Shown piece by piece: positions 33,876 through 41,686 of a DNA stretch of 64,000 nucleotides. Below the pieces are notes generated by a model, which made no database searches, was not told the DNA's origin, and saw nothing but the letters and a program-made list of their open reading frames with translations. This DNA is from Ardenticatenaceae bacterium (GTDB taxonomy: Bacteria > Chloroflexota > Anaerolineae > Promineifilales > Promineifilaceae), in the NCBI GenBank assembly GCA_020634315.1, contig JACKBV010000006.1:186001-250000 (forward strand), given 5' to 3'. A program made the translations under genes and the position numbers. Each line of letters begins with the position of its first letter. The stretch's first letter is position 1.

Positions 33876-34613
33876 TTATGTGTGTCTACTGCCAAAGATG
33901 GCGCGGCCAACGCGGACGTGCGTGGCGCCTTCGGCAATAGCGATTTCAAAGTCGTCGGTCATGCCCATGGAAAGGTAGGGTAAGGTGAGGCCGGATACGG
34001 CCGTTTCCAGCCAGCCAGCCAATTCTCGTGTGCGCCGAAACACGGTGCGAATCTCGTTTTCCGGTACATCCCACGGAGCCATTGTCATCAAGCCCACCAA
34101 TTCAAGGTGAGGCATGTCCATGACGGCTTGCACCATTGTACGCAGCTTTGCCTGCTGAGTTGCATCATTTTCCCAATTATGAGCGGAAAAACCGGATTTA
34201 CTCATTTCCCCAGACACGTTAACTTCTAAAAAAATGGGTAGGCGGCGCTGGAAATCTCCCGCTTGTTCAGAGAGACGAGCCGCGATTTTGCTGCGATCCA
34301 GGGCGTGGAAAACATCGGCATGCTCGGCAGCCAAGCGGGTTTTGCGGCTTTGCAGGGTGCCGATGAGATGCCAGGTAATGCCGTTGTCTGTGCCCAGGGT
34401 GGATTCGATAAACGGCCGTTTCTCCCCCAATTCCTCCGGGCGATTTTCGCCAAAATGACGCATGCCCGTTTCATAAGCCGCCAAAACAGTCTCGGCCGGC
34501 CAGGTTTTTGTGACAGATACCAACGTGATGTTGGCCGGATTACGGCCAGCATGCTGTGCAGCTTTTGTTATCCGCTGCAAAACTTGTTCATAGCGAGTTG
34601 TCAGGGTGTCCAT
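33876..34613 (-). CDS. Pyridoxal phosphate homeostasis protein (YggS/PLPBP family)
   Basis: 245-residue PLP-binding TIM barrel related to alanine racemase N-domains. NITLVSVTKTWPAETVLAAYE carries the PLP lysine (VTK), HFGENRPEELGEK is the next family block, WHLIGTLQSRKTR the third, and LGMTDDFEIAIAEGATHVRVGRAIFG the phosphate-binding end (with SMGMTDD). The protein buffers free PLP and affects amino-acid pools; no catalytic activity is expected. A TATAAT 6 nt before the ATG predicts a leaderless transcript. It forms an operon with yggT. Confidence 0.93.
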   Translation of the reverse strand: MDTLTTRYEQVLQRITKAAQHAGRNPANITLVSVTKTWPAETVLAAYETGMRHFGENRPEELGEKRPFIESTLGTDNGITWHLIGTLQSRKTRLAAEHADVFHALDRSKIAARLSEQAGDFQRRLPIFLEVNVSGEMSKSGFSAHNWENDATQQAKLRTMVQAVMDMPHLELVGLMTMAPWDVPENEIRTVFRRTRELAGWLETAVSGLTLPYLSMGMTDDFEIAIAEGATHVRVGRAIFGSRHT

Positions 34614-34619
34614 AGGGTA

Positions 34620-34625
34620 ATTATA
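34620..34625 (-). promoter_or_regulatory. -10 box of a predicted leaderless promoter (yggS)
   Basis: A perfect TATAAT on the - strand lies exactly 6 nt (TACCCT) before the yggS ATG; there is no room for an SD. The same geometry is seen at acyP. Confidence 0.6.
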
Positions 34626-34655
34626 CCCGCAGTCGGTAAGCGGCGGTCACTAATC

Positions 34656-34697
34656 CGCAGCCCGTAAGCGATGTTGATGCACCGCTTACGGGCTGCG
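34656..34697. terminator. Long inverted repeat between the propeller lipoprotein gene and yggS
   Basis: CGCAGCCCGTAAGCG and CGCTTACGGGCTGCG form a perfect 15-bp stem with a 12-nt loop, starting 8 nt after the lipoprotein stop on the - strand. There is no T-run, so it could be an mRNA-stabilising end or a weak terminator. Confidence 0.55.
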
Positions 34698-34704
34698 AGT
34701 GCCG

Positions 34705-36069
34705 TCACTCTCCTATATAGCTAATCTGGAAAATGATCCCTGTTGCGTAATCGGCGACGTAAAGATTGCCATCTGGGCCAACTGTAACGTCGATGGGCGC
34801 GGCAAAACCAGTGGCAAAGATGCTGTGGCTGCCATCCGGTAAGACGCGCACCACGCTTTCGGCAAAAGGCAGCGCTGTCCACAAGGTCAGGAAGAGGCTG
34901 TTGTAATAACCGGGGAACTGTTCAGCCAGATAAGCTGTAATGCCGGTGGGCACACTGTGCGGCGTAAATTCTACCAATGGCGGCACAATTTCAACCCCTT
35001 CGGGAATGCCAAAACACCAGTTGCATTCATAGTAAGGATACCCATGCTCCCCACCAGGAACGACTGCGTGCATTTCTTCTGGCACAGTTTCGCCGCTGTT
35101 GGGTACTTCGTCACGGCCGTTATCTGTTGCATAGAGCACCCCATCGCCACCCCAGGCAATGTCATAGGGGTTGCGCAAGCCGCGTGCGTACACGCTGACA
35201 TCGCTGCCATCCGGGCTAAAGCGCAAAATGACAGCTTCATATGGCAGCAGTTCATTTTGTGTGTTCGTGCCATCCAAAATTTCGCCATGGTCAGCACGGC
35301 CACCGATGCCCACATAGCCATATCCATCTGGGCCAAAGGCGATGCCATTCGGCGCATGCATGCCCAAATAGCAGCATGGCAGCCCGCCAATAATTTGTAC
35401 CGCCTCGCCATTTTCGATTGCCAATATTTGTCCTTCCCCATCCAGGTTCCAATCGCGTACCCGATTGGACACGTAGAGGCGATTGGTGCCGGGTTGGAAA
35501 GCCAGACCGGTGGGGACGGTCAATCCGTCAAAGAACAATTCTTGATTCCCTGCGGCATCGACCGTGTAAATTTTGCCCTGCCGGAAAGCGACATACAGCT
35601 TGCCATCGGGGCCAAAGGTGAGGCTGGTTGGCTGGTAGCTGGGCCAATCCGGGTCGGGGTCAATGTTGGGGAACTGCGTTACGTAGCTGACGGCAAAACC
35701 AGGGGGAACCTGGATGCGTTCTTCCCAGGCGGCGATGTCATCGTTGCAGGGAAAGCGGTCGCTGCATTCGCTGGCCGTGTACTCTGGCTGGGCGACATCG
35801 GCGGCAAGTGGGCCAGTCGTTGGCGTCACTGTCGGTGTCGGTGTGTCGGTGGGGGTAGGGGTGTCCGTGGCGTCTGGCTCCGGCGTGTTCGTCGGTGTTG
35901 CGGTTGCTGTGGGCGGTGCGGGCGTGCGTGAAGGGAAGGGCGTCGCCGTTGGCGGCCTGGGGGTGCGGGTTGCCGTTGGCGGCAGGTTTGTTGTTTCTGT
36001 GCCGCCACCACATGCTGTGAGCAGCAAGATGATTATTAGAAAGAGTGTGATTTGACGTAATTGTTTCAT
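34705..36069 (-). CDS. Lipoprotein with beta-propeller of the sorbosone/glucose dehydrogenase type
   Basis: 454-residue secreted lipoprotein. The signal peptide ends in a lipobox LLTAC with Cys20. Residues about 27-93 are a Pro/Thr-rich linker typical of surface proteins. The remainder is a PQQ-type or NHL-type propeller with SLTFGPDGKLYVAFRQGKI, IAFGPDGYGYVGIGGRADHG, LPYEAVILRFSPDGSDVSVYARGLRNPYDIAW and a C-terminal VGPDGNLYVADYATGIIFQI blade. The GLRNPYDIAW/ATDNGRDE stretch recalls soluble aldose-sugar dehydrogenases and L-sorbosone dehydrogenases. Enzyme activity and cofactor are inference. It faces outward, anchored by lipid. Confidence 0.82.
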   Translation of the reverse strand: MKQLRQITLFLIIILLLTACGGGTETTNLPPTATRTPRPPTATPFPSRTPAPPTATATPTNTPEPDATDTPTPTDTPTPTVTPTTGPLAADVAQPEYTASECSDRFPCNDDIAAWEERIQVPPGFAVSYVTQFPNIDPDPDWPSYQPTSLTFGPDGKLYVAFRQGKIYTVDAAGNQELFFDGLTVPTGLAFQPGTNRLYVSNRVRDWNLDGEGQILAIENGEAVQIIGGLPCCYLGMHAPNGIAFGPDGYGYVGIGGRADHGEILDGTNTQNELLPYEAVILRFSPDGSDVSVYARGLRNPYDIAWGGDGVLYATDNGRDEVPNSGETVPEEMHAVVPGGEHGYPYYECNWCFGIPEGVEIVPPLVEFTPHSVPTGITAYLAEQFPGYYNSLFLTLWTALPFAESVVRVLPDGSHSIFATGFAAPIDVTVGPDGNLYVADYATGIIFQISYIGE

Positions 36070-36096
36070 TGTTATGTTAATTCCGACTGAATGGTG

Positions 36097-36717
36097 TTAA
36101 TCAAAATCAGTGGGCCATTCGGGGTGATGGTAGTGGGCGTACATGCGTTGGATTTGAACGGCCGTTACCCGGCTCGTGGATAAAGGTGGCAGGTTGTCTA
36201 CGGGGAAAAAATCGACGGCGGCGGTTTCAATGCTGGGAACGGCCGTTCCTCCCACCAACTCGCACAAGAAAAAAAGCTTGTAAATGTAATCAGGATGAGG
36301 GTCGTGGCCGTGCCGATTGCGGTCATAGAGGGCCAACAGTTTCACCGCGCGTACCTCAAAGCCAGATTCCTCGCGCACTTCACGCACAACACATTCGGCA
36401 GGCGAATCGCCGACATCGGCCCAGCCGCCGGGGAGCGTCCAGCCGCCATCGGCGCGTTCCAGCACCAGCAAGATTTTGTCATCGCGGAAGACAACGCCAC
36501 GCACATCAACTTTTGGCGTTGGATAACCGCTCTCTTGCGCGAACAAATCGAGAATTTGCTGCACATCGCCGTTGCTGCCAACGGCCATGATTTCGGCGGC
36601 AATCTGCTGCAAGGCGTGATACCGCTCCCGGTCGTACATGCCTTCGGTATAGGTCAAGCCAGTTTGGGCGATGGCCTGAATTTGTTGTGCCCAGTGGAGC
36701 CAGTTGGGTTGATTCAT
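36097..36717 (-). CDS. NUDIX hydrolase with N-terminal helical domain
   Basis: 206-residue NUDIX hydrolase with the extra N-terminal helical segment (LHWAQQIQAIAQTGLTYTEG, DRERYHALQQIAAEIMA) that marks the Nudix_hydro_N subgroup, often annotated as ADP-ribose or sugar-nucleotide pyrophosphatase-like. The Nudix box GGWADVGDSPAECVVREVREESGF has Asp in place of the first conserved Glu; the REVREESG catalytic helix is intact, so activity is probably retained. It lies between dtd and the lipoprotein gene on the same strand, 28 nt before the latter. Substrate unknown. Confidence 0.9.
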   Translation of the reverse strand: MNQPNWLHWAQQIQAIAQTGLTYTEGMYDRERYHALQQIAAEIMAVGSNGDVQQILDLFAQESGYPTPKVDVRGVVFRDDKILLVLERADGGWTLPGGWADVGDSPAECVVREVREESGFEVRAVKLLALYDRNRHGHDPHPDYIYKLFFLCELVGGTAVPSIETAAVDFFPVDNLPPLSTSRVTAVQIQRMYAHYHHPEWPTDFD

Positions 36718-36755
36718 GGTTTGTAGTTCGTGATCGGTGATCGGTATTTGGCCGA

Positions 36756-37193
36756 TTACTTTTCCAGCAGCAGCGTCACCGGGCCGTCATTGTGAATGGT
36801 GACGGCCATGTGTGCGCCAAAAATGCCGGTGGCGACGGGGAGACCAAGGGCACGCAGGTCGTCGCAAAATGTGTCTACCAGGGGAGCGGCGATTTCTGGC
36901 GGGGCGGCGTCGCTGAAAGACGGCCGTTTCCCTTTACGCGCATCCCCATACAACGTAAACTGCGACACCACCAACACGCTCCCACCCACATCAAGCACCG
37001 ACAGATTCATCTTGCCTGCGTCATCCTCAAATACACGCAGGCCGGCTATTTTTTGTGCCAGCCATTCTGCTTCTGCTGGCGTGTCAGAATGGGTCACGCC
37101 GAGCAGTACAACAAAGCCACGCCCAATTTCGCCGACAATTGCGCCATCTACCGCTACGCTGCCTGCGCTTACTCGTTGAATTAATGCTCTCAT
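36756..37193 (-). CDS. dtd: D-aminoacyl-tRNA deacylase
   Basis: 145-residue Dtd, which removes D-amino acids (and glycine from tRNA-Ala) from mischarged tRNAs. The N-terminal MRALIQRVSAGSVAV, the SQFTLYGDARKGKRPSFSDAA catalytic block and the C-terminal GIFGAHMAVTIHNDGPVTLLLE, with the Gly-cisPro motif for chiral selection, are all present. Length is exactly that of the family. A palindrome copy at 36921 encodes GKRPSF in the catalytic block. It is in a - strand run with the nucleotidyltransferase upstream and NUDIX downstream; a terminator-like hairpin separates it from the former. Confidence 0.96.
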   Translation of the reverse strand: MRALIQRVSAGSVAVDGAIVGEIGRGFVVLLGVTHSDTPAEAEWLAQKIAGLRVFEDDAGKMNLSVLDVGGSVLVVSQFTLYGDARKGKRPSFSDAAPPEIAAPLVDTFCDDLRALGLPVATGIFGAHMAVTIHNDGPVTLLLEK

Positions 37194-37204
37194 ATCAAAA
37201 CGAC

Positions 37205-37244
37205 AATTGCAGACGGCAACGTGAAGCGGTTGCCGTCTGCAATT
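37205..37244 (-). terminator. Terminator hairpin after the nucleotidyltransferase gene
   Basis: AATTGCAGACGGCAAC and GTTGCCGTCTGCAATT form a perfect 16-bp stem with an 8-nt loop. On the - strand it is followed by GTCGTTTTGA. It starts 2 nt after the stop of the nucleotidyltransferase gene. Confidence 0.75.
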
Positions 37245-37245
37245 G

Positions 37246-38313
37246 CTATAAAATCCCCACCTGACTGTTGTCTGCCAGGGTTAATTTCAGCGCTTTTGGT
37301 TTGATGGGCGATTTGTTGATGAGAACATTCTTGCCGATGATACTGTCTTGAATGCGGGCTTCGATGTCGCGGATTTCACTGTGTTCCAGCACCATCGAAT
37401 GCTCAATTTCACTGTTCTCGACGGTGACATTGTGGTAAATGCTGGTGAACGGGCCAACGTAGCTGTTCACAATGCGGGCATTTTCACCGATGATGGAAGG
37501 GCCGCGCACGACGCTGTTGATAATTTCTGCGCCTTTTTCAATGCGTACACGACGGCCAACGGTGCTATCACGGTCAGCATACCCTTCTATCTCGTATTCA
37601 ATTTCCTCTAAAACCAAGTCGTTGGCTTCTAGCATGTCGCCGGGACGCCCGGTGTCGATCCACCAGCCGCGATGAATGTAGGGATGGACGGCATACCCTT
37701 TTTCTACCAGCCATTGAATGGCGTCGGTGATTTCCAGTTCGCCGCGCCAGGAGGGCTTGATGGCTTTGACGGCATCGAAAATGTGGTGATCGAACATGTA
37801 AATGCCAACGAGGGCGAGATCGCTGGGTGGGTTTTTCGGTTTTTCGACGAGGCGGATGATACGGCCGTCATCACCCAATTCGGCCACGCCATACTGCTCT
37901 GGATGCTCAATGCGCGTCAGCACAATCTGGCTGTTCCATTCGCTGTTGGCGAATTGGGCGATCAGCGGGCTAATGCCGCCCTGAATCACATTGTCGCCCA
38001 GGAACATGACAAAGCGTTCGTCCCCCAAAAACTCTTGCGAAATCTTGACGGCATGTGCCAGCCCCAGCGGCGCATCTTGGGGAATGTAGGTGATGTTGAC
38101 GCCCCAACGGCCGCCGCGCCCAACTGCTTCCCTGATCTGGTCGCCAGTGCTGCCGATGACAATGCCAATTTCGGTGATGCCCGCATCGCGGATGGTTTCG
38201 ATGACGCGAAACAGAACCGGTTTGTTGGCGACGGGGATGAGCTGTTTGGCGCTGGTATAAGTGAGGGGGTAGAGGCGTGACCCTTTGCCCCCGCTGAGAA
38301 TCAACCCTTTCAT
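37246..38313 (-). CDS. Glucose-1-phosphate thymidylyltransferase-like nucleotidyltransferase
   Basis: 355-residue sugar-nucleotide synthase of the long RmlA type. The N-terminal MKGLILSGGKGSRLYPLTY binds the nucleotide, FVMFLGDNVIQGG carries the metal-binding Asp, and the middle VEKPKNPPSDLALVGIYMF is typical. Residues from about 240 on are a left-handed beta helix of hexapeptide repeats (IINSVVRGPSIIGENARIVNSYVG), as in the archaeal/Chloroflexota long form. The product is probably dTDP-glucose or a related NDP-sugar for cell-surface glycans. The ATG at 38313 with GAAGGAGACC is chosen over one 36 nt upstream. No other rml genes are in the window. Confidence 0.9.
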   Translation of the reverse strand: MKGLILSGGKGSRLYPLTYTSAKQLIPVANKPVLFRVIETIRDAGITEIGIVIGSTGDQIREAVGRGGRWGVNITYIPQDAPLGLAHAVKISQEFLGDERFVMFLGDNVIQGGISPLIAQFANSEWNSQIVLTRIEHPEQYGVAELGDDGRIIRLVEKPKNPPSDLALVGIYMFDHHIFDAVKAIKPSWRGELEITDAIQWLVEKGYAVHPYIHRGWWIDTGRPGDMLEANDLVLEEIEYEIEGYADRDSTVGRRVRIEKGAEIINSVVRGPSIIGENARIVNSYVGPFTSIYHNVTVENSEIEHSMVLEHSEIRDIEARIQDSIIGKNVLINKSPIKPKALKLTLADNSQVGIL

Positions 38314-38523
38314 AGATGGTCTCCTTCGTAACGTAGCGCAATTTGACAAATCGCATTACAGACTTTAGGCAGAATTTTAGGGGATGGCTGCCAAAATAAC
38401 AAAATTGTGGCAACGGCCGTATCGCAAACGTTGCCATGTCGTTGTGTGGCGAATTGGACTGGAAAACGTGAGTGTCATCTGAACAAGTTGCCGGAAGCGT
38501 GCGGGAAGGCATAATTGGCTTTA

Positions 38524-38916
38524 ATGATTGAAACAAAAACGACTTGGAAAGATAGTGGTTATGACTGTGATCATTGCGGCGGCAAAATCCTGTTGCGTAC
38601 TGATTTTGAGACGGGACAGCCGCGCCGCGAATGTTATCAATGTGAGGTGTGTGGCTGCCAGTGGCGCTTAAACGGTGATGTGCTGCGTGTTGGTCATGGC
38701 AATGAATGCCAGGCGGCACAGCAAGATCGTGTCTTGGAAGCGGATGAAGAGGAGCAATTGTCGCGCCGTTTTGTCATAATTTTGGGGATTGTGGCGTTTT
38801 TGTTGGTTGCGCGTTTTGGCGGGATGGCGGCGCTGCGCTTTTTGATTCCTCTGGCGTTGGCGATTGTGATTTTGATTGCCCTGACACGTTTTGCACGGGA
38901 GAAAGGCTGGTGGTAA
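38524..38916 (+). CDS. Zinc-ribbon protein with C-terminal membrane helices
   Basis: 130-residue protein. The N-terminus has two CxxC pairs (DCDHCGG and CYQCEVCGCQW) forming a probable zinc ribbon. The last 60 residues hold two hydrophobic segments (FVIILGIVAFLLVARFGG, RFLIPLALAIVILIALTRF). No known function; zinc-ribbon membrane proteins of this size are common in Chloroflexota. Its 3' end overlaps the VanZ gene by 7 nt, so the two are coupled. A CATAAT lies 8 nt before the ATG with no SD, so a leaderless or near-leaderless message is possible. Confidence 0.65.
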   Translation: MIETKTTWKDSGYDCDHCGGKILLRTDFETGQPRRECYQCEVCGCQWRLNGDVLRVGHGNECQAAQQDRVLEADEEEQLSRRFVIILGIVAFLLVARFGGMAALRFLIPLALAIVILIALTRFAREKGWW

Positions 38917-39299
38917 AGAAGTGGATTCCGGCGCTGTTGTGGATGGTGGCTATTTTTGTTTTGTCGAATCAACCTAAGGGGGCGATTCCTTCGTTTGGGT
39001 TGTGGGATTTTTTGGTGAAGAAGGGGAGCCATTTTCTGGCGTATGGTTTGCTGGCGGGGTTGTATTGGTGGGCGCTGCGCGGTGGAAAACGGCCGTTTCC
39101 CATTGCCTTCTTACTCACGTTCCTCTACGCCGTCAGCGATGAATGGCACCAATCCTTCATTCCTGGGCGCAACGCAACTGTGATGGATGTGATGATTGAT
39201 AGTGTTGGGGGGCTGGTTATGTTGGGGCTGCTTTACTTTTGGCAGCTGCGTCGTCAGCCAACCTACAACAAAGCGGATCAAGCTGCTTCGGAGTTTTGA
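38910..39299 (+). CDS. VanZ-family membrane protein
   Basis: 129-residue protein with four predicted membrane helices. VanZ-like marks are WMVAIFVLSNQPKG near the start, FLVKKGSHFLAYGLLAGLYWWAL and AVSDEWHQSFIPGRNATVMDVMIDSVGG, the last being the family signature (DxxHQxF..R.....D...D..G). It starts with GTG inside the end of the upstream gene. VanZ relatives give low-level teicoplanin tolerance or have unknown envelope roles. It overlaps the convergent scpA end by 22 nt. A palindrome encodes GKRPFP in the loop between helices. Confidence 0.88.
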   Translation: MVKKWIPALLWMVAIFVLSNQPKGAIPSFGLWDFLVKKGSHFLAYGLLAGLYWWALRGGKRPFPIAFLLTFLYAVSDEWHQSFIPGRNATVMDVMIDSVGGLVMLGLLYFWQLRRQPTYNKADQAASEF

Positions 39300-40030
39300 G
39301 CGGGTCGGCCTGTGCCAATAATTTCAATTGGGCCAAACAAGGTGGGTTGAAATACTTCTGCTTCTTGTCGCTTGATGAGTTCCAATGTTGCCAACAAGGT
39401 AACGGCGATTTCCACGCGTGTGGCGCTGGTGGAAAGAAGGTCGTGGAAGAAAAACGGCCGTTGCTCGTGCAAATAACGCCGCAACTTCTTGATCTGCCCC
39501 TCAATGGTAATTTGCCGGGGTTGAACAAGCGACACACTCTCTTCCAATGTTTCTGAGCGCTGCAAAACGTCTTGGATCGCACGAATTAACGTGTCGATGG
39601 TGATGCCGCTCAAATCGAGCCGTTTTTCCAGCTTTGGCGGCGGCGCAACGCGGAGATGGGTGCGTAATCCTTGTTCTTCGCGCTGTTGCAGCCATTGTGC
39701 GGCTGCTTTGAATTGTTTGTACTCGCGCAGTTGACGTAGTAATTCCTCAGCCGGGTCTTCTTCGAGGGTGTCATCGCTAAATAGCGTCGGTGTTTGCGGC
39801 AGCAAGGCACGGCTTTTGATCAGTGCAAGGCGTGCGCCGATGACGAGGAAATCAATCAATTGGTCAATGCGATCTTCTTTGAGCTTTTCGACTTGTGCCA
39901 GATATTGACCGGCGATTTTGGCAAGGGAAACGGCCGTAATGTCCAATTCTTGCCGCTCGATCAGGTGCAGCAGCAAATCGAGTGGCCCGCTGAAGGCGGG
40001 TAAGTCTAACTGGTAATTACTGCGCGTCAT
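39278..40030 (-). CDS. scpA: Segregation and condensation protein A
   Basis: 250-residue kleisin subunit of the bacterial SMC condensin. The N-terminal NYQLDLPAFSGPLDLLLHLIERQELDITAVSLAKIAGQYL contacts the SMC neck. The middle DQLIDFLVIGARLALIKSRALLP and the C-terminal winged-helix region VEIAVTLLATLELIKRQEAEVFQ contact the SMC cap. Length is typical. Its ATG overlaps the stop of the Ser/Thr kinase (ATGA, 4 nt), so it is translated from the kinase message rather than from an own promoter. No scpB is in the window. It overlaps the vanZ end by 22 nt. Confidence 0.95.
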   Translation of the reverse strand: MTRSNYQLDLPAFSGPLDLLLHLIERQELDITAVSLAKIAGQYLAQVEKLKEDRIDQLIDFLVIGARLALIKSRALLPQTPTLFSDDTLEEDPAEELLRQLREYKQFKAAAQWLQQREEQGLRTHLRVAPPPKLEKRLDLSGITIDTLIRAIQDVLQRSETLEESVSLVQPRQITIEGQIKKLRRYLHEQRPFFFHDLLSTSATRVEIAVTLLATLELIKRQEAEVFQPTLFGPIEIIGTGRPAQNSEAA

Positions 40031-41577
40031 GAGAAGCTGCCAGAGGCCAGGATGATGACAATAATGATCGCAATGATCACCAACAACAGAATCCAAACCA
40101 GATAGGTATTCTGCTTTGTTTGCTTTACTTCTTGTTGATGCTGGACGGCAATCTCGGCCATACGCCTCTCTGAGGAGGCGGCTTCTACTTGTTGCAGGGC
40201 TTGCCGCTGCCTTTCTTGTCGCTTTTGCCGTTCGGCTGGTTTGTGCTTACTGGGAAGCTGCAAAATGGAAAAGATGTCCAGGGAGGTGCCGCATTGTTTG
40301 CACTTTTCCGCGCCTGCCCAATTGGTTGTCAGGCATTGCGGACAAACGCGCGAGAGCGGCGTGTCGCAGTTGATGCACAGGGTCATCTTGTCTTCGTGGT
40401 AAGTGAAGCAGTGCGGGCATAAATGCCCTTCAATCGAGAATGTTTTTTGGCAGTGGGTGCATTGGATTGGATCGTGCTTCCCGTAAATGTCGATGATTTG
40501 GGTGCAGTGTGGGCAGAAAATCTCAAGACTTTCTTCGCCAAATCGTTCGGTGATGTCGCGCTCGGAGAGTGTGTCAAGGTCGAAAATAGCCAGCGACTTG
40601 ACATCCGGTGGCGGGGTGAAGGGGGGCGGATCGCTGATGGCGCGTACGATTGCCGTTGGCGGAGGGGTGTAGACGTTGCGCGGCGGTGTATGTGGGTCGG
40701 CGCCAGCACGCGCGGCCGCTTCTTGCCCGCGATTGATGGCCTCGGTGGCGATGGTTAGCAGGTCGATGGTTTCGGCGGCTGTGCGCGGTCGGTCGGCGGG
40801 CTTTCTGGACATTAAGCGCCGGATGATGATGTCGTATTCGCGGGGGAAATTGGGGTTGATGTCGCGGATGCGCGGTATGGGATCGGTCATTTGTTTGACG
40901 ATGATCATGGCTGGAGTGTCGGCGGTATACGGCCGTTTCCCCACCATCATCTCAAACAACAATATCCCCAGGCCATAAATATCGCTGCGGCTGTCAACCT
41001 CAACACCGCGAATTTGTTCCGGACTCATATAACCCGGCGTGCCCACAGCCGCGTGGGAGCCGGTCAACTCCGAGGTGCTCTTGTCCAGGCGCACCATGCC
41101 AAAATCCGACAGATAAGCGTGTCCATATTTGTCGAACAAAATATTGCTGGGTTTGATGTCGCGGTGAAAAATGCCGAGTTTGTGCGCCTCGTCTAGCGCC
41201 GGGCCAATACGCTTCAAAACCTGCAAAATTTCCGTCATGCTCAGCGACGAAACTCGCAGGCGATCTGTCAGCGTTCCCCCGCTCATGTAGCGCATGACCA
41301 GGTAAGGCTGCCCTTCCTCGCGGCCATAGTCATGGATGGGAACCACGGCGGGATGATCAAGCGCGGCAATTGTTTTGGCTTCCCGTTCAAAGCGTGCCTG
41401 GAACATAGGGTCGTGCAGAAACTCGCGTGGCAATATTTTCACAGCCACGTTTCGTTCCACGCGCGGATCATAGCCCAGGTAAACGGCTCCCATACCACCA
41501 CGACCAATTTCCTTTTCCAGTAAATAACGGCCGATTTTTTGAGGTATATGTGGAGCTAACAACGGATCATCTGTCAT
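40027..41577 (-). CDS. Ser/Thr protein kinase with zinc-ribbon domain and C-terminal membrane anchor
   Basis: 516-residue PknB-like kinase. Catalytic domain about 17-275: glycine loop GRGGMGAVYLG, Lys48 in VAVKIL, HRDIKPSN with catalytic Asp140, DFG at 158-160, and GTPGYMSPEQ. A proline-rich linker follows. Residues about 355-430 hold about six CxxC pairs (CPHC, CTHC, CPHC, CINC, CPQC, CKQC) forming several zinc ribbons. The single membrane helix is at the far C-terminus (about 492-511), so the kinase is cytosolic and tail-anchored, unlike the PASTA kinases. A TATAAT at 41617-41622 is a likely promoter. ScpA is translationally coupled behind it. Confidence 0.93.
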   Translation of the reverse strand: MTDDPLLAPHIPQKIGRYLLEKEIGRGGMGAVYLGYDPRVERNVAVKILPREFLHDPMFQARFEREAKTIAALDHPAVVPIHDYGREEGQPYLVMRYMSGGTLTDRLRVSSLSMTEILQVLKRIGPALDEAHKLGIFHRDIKPSNILFDKYGHAYLSDFGMVRLDKSTSELTGSHAAVGTPGYMSPEQIRGVEVDSRSDIYGLGILLFEMMVGKRPYTADTPAMIIVKQMTDPIPRIRDINPNFPREYDIIIRRLMSRKPADRPRTAAETIDLLTIATEAINRGQEAAARAGADPHTPPRNVYTPPPTAIVRAISDPPPFTPPPDVKSLAIFDLDTLSERDITERFGEESLEIFCPHCTQIIDIYGKHDPIQCTHCQKTFSIEGHLCPHCFTYHEDKMTLCINCDTPLSRVCPQCLTTNWAGAEKCKQCGTSLDIFSILQLPSKHKPAERQKRQERQRQALQQVEAASSERRMAEIAVQHQQEVKQTKQNTYLVWILLLVIIAIIIVIILASGSFS

Positions 41578-41616
41578 AAGAGTTCACACTTACCGTGTTC
41601 CATCAATCGCAATTCA

Positions 41617-41622
41617 TTATAG
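41617..41622 (-). promoter_or_regulatory. -10 box upstream of the Ser/Thr kinase gene
   Basis: TATAAT on the - strand, 39 nt before the kinase ATG; predicted transcription start near 41610. The -35 region is poor (AAGACG at 17 nt spacing). Confidence 0.45.
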
Positions 41623-41686
41623 CCTAAACGTCCTATTTCGTCTTTTTATCTTTTGCCCATTTTCACCTTTCATGTCTGGTGATTTT

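Noticed and set aside
33865..33949. Longer YggT start at 33949
   Set aside because: It overlaps the yggS end and adds no membrane helix; GAGG is placed at 33865.
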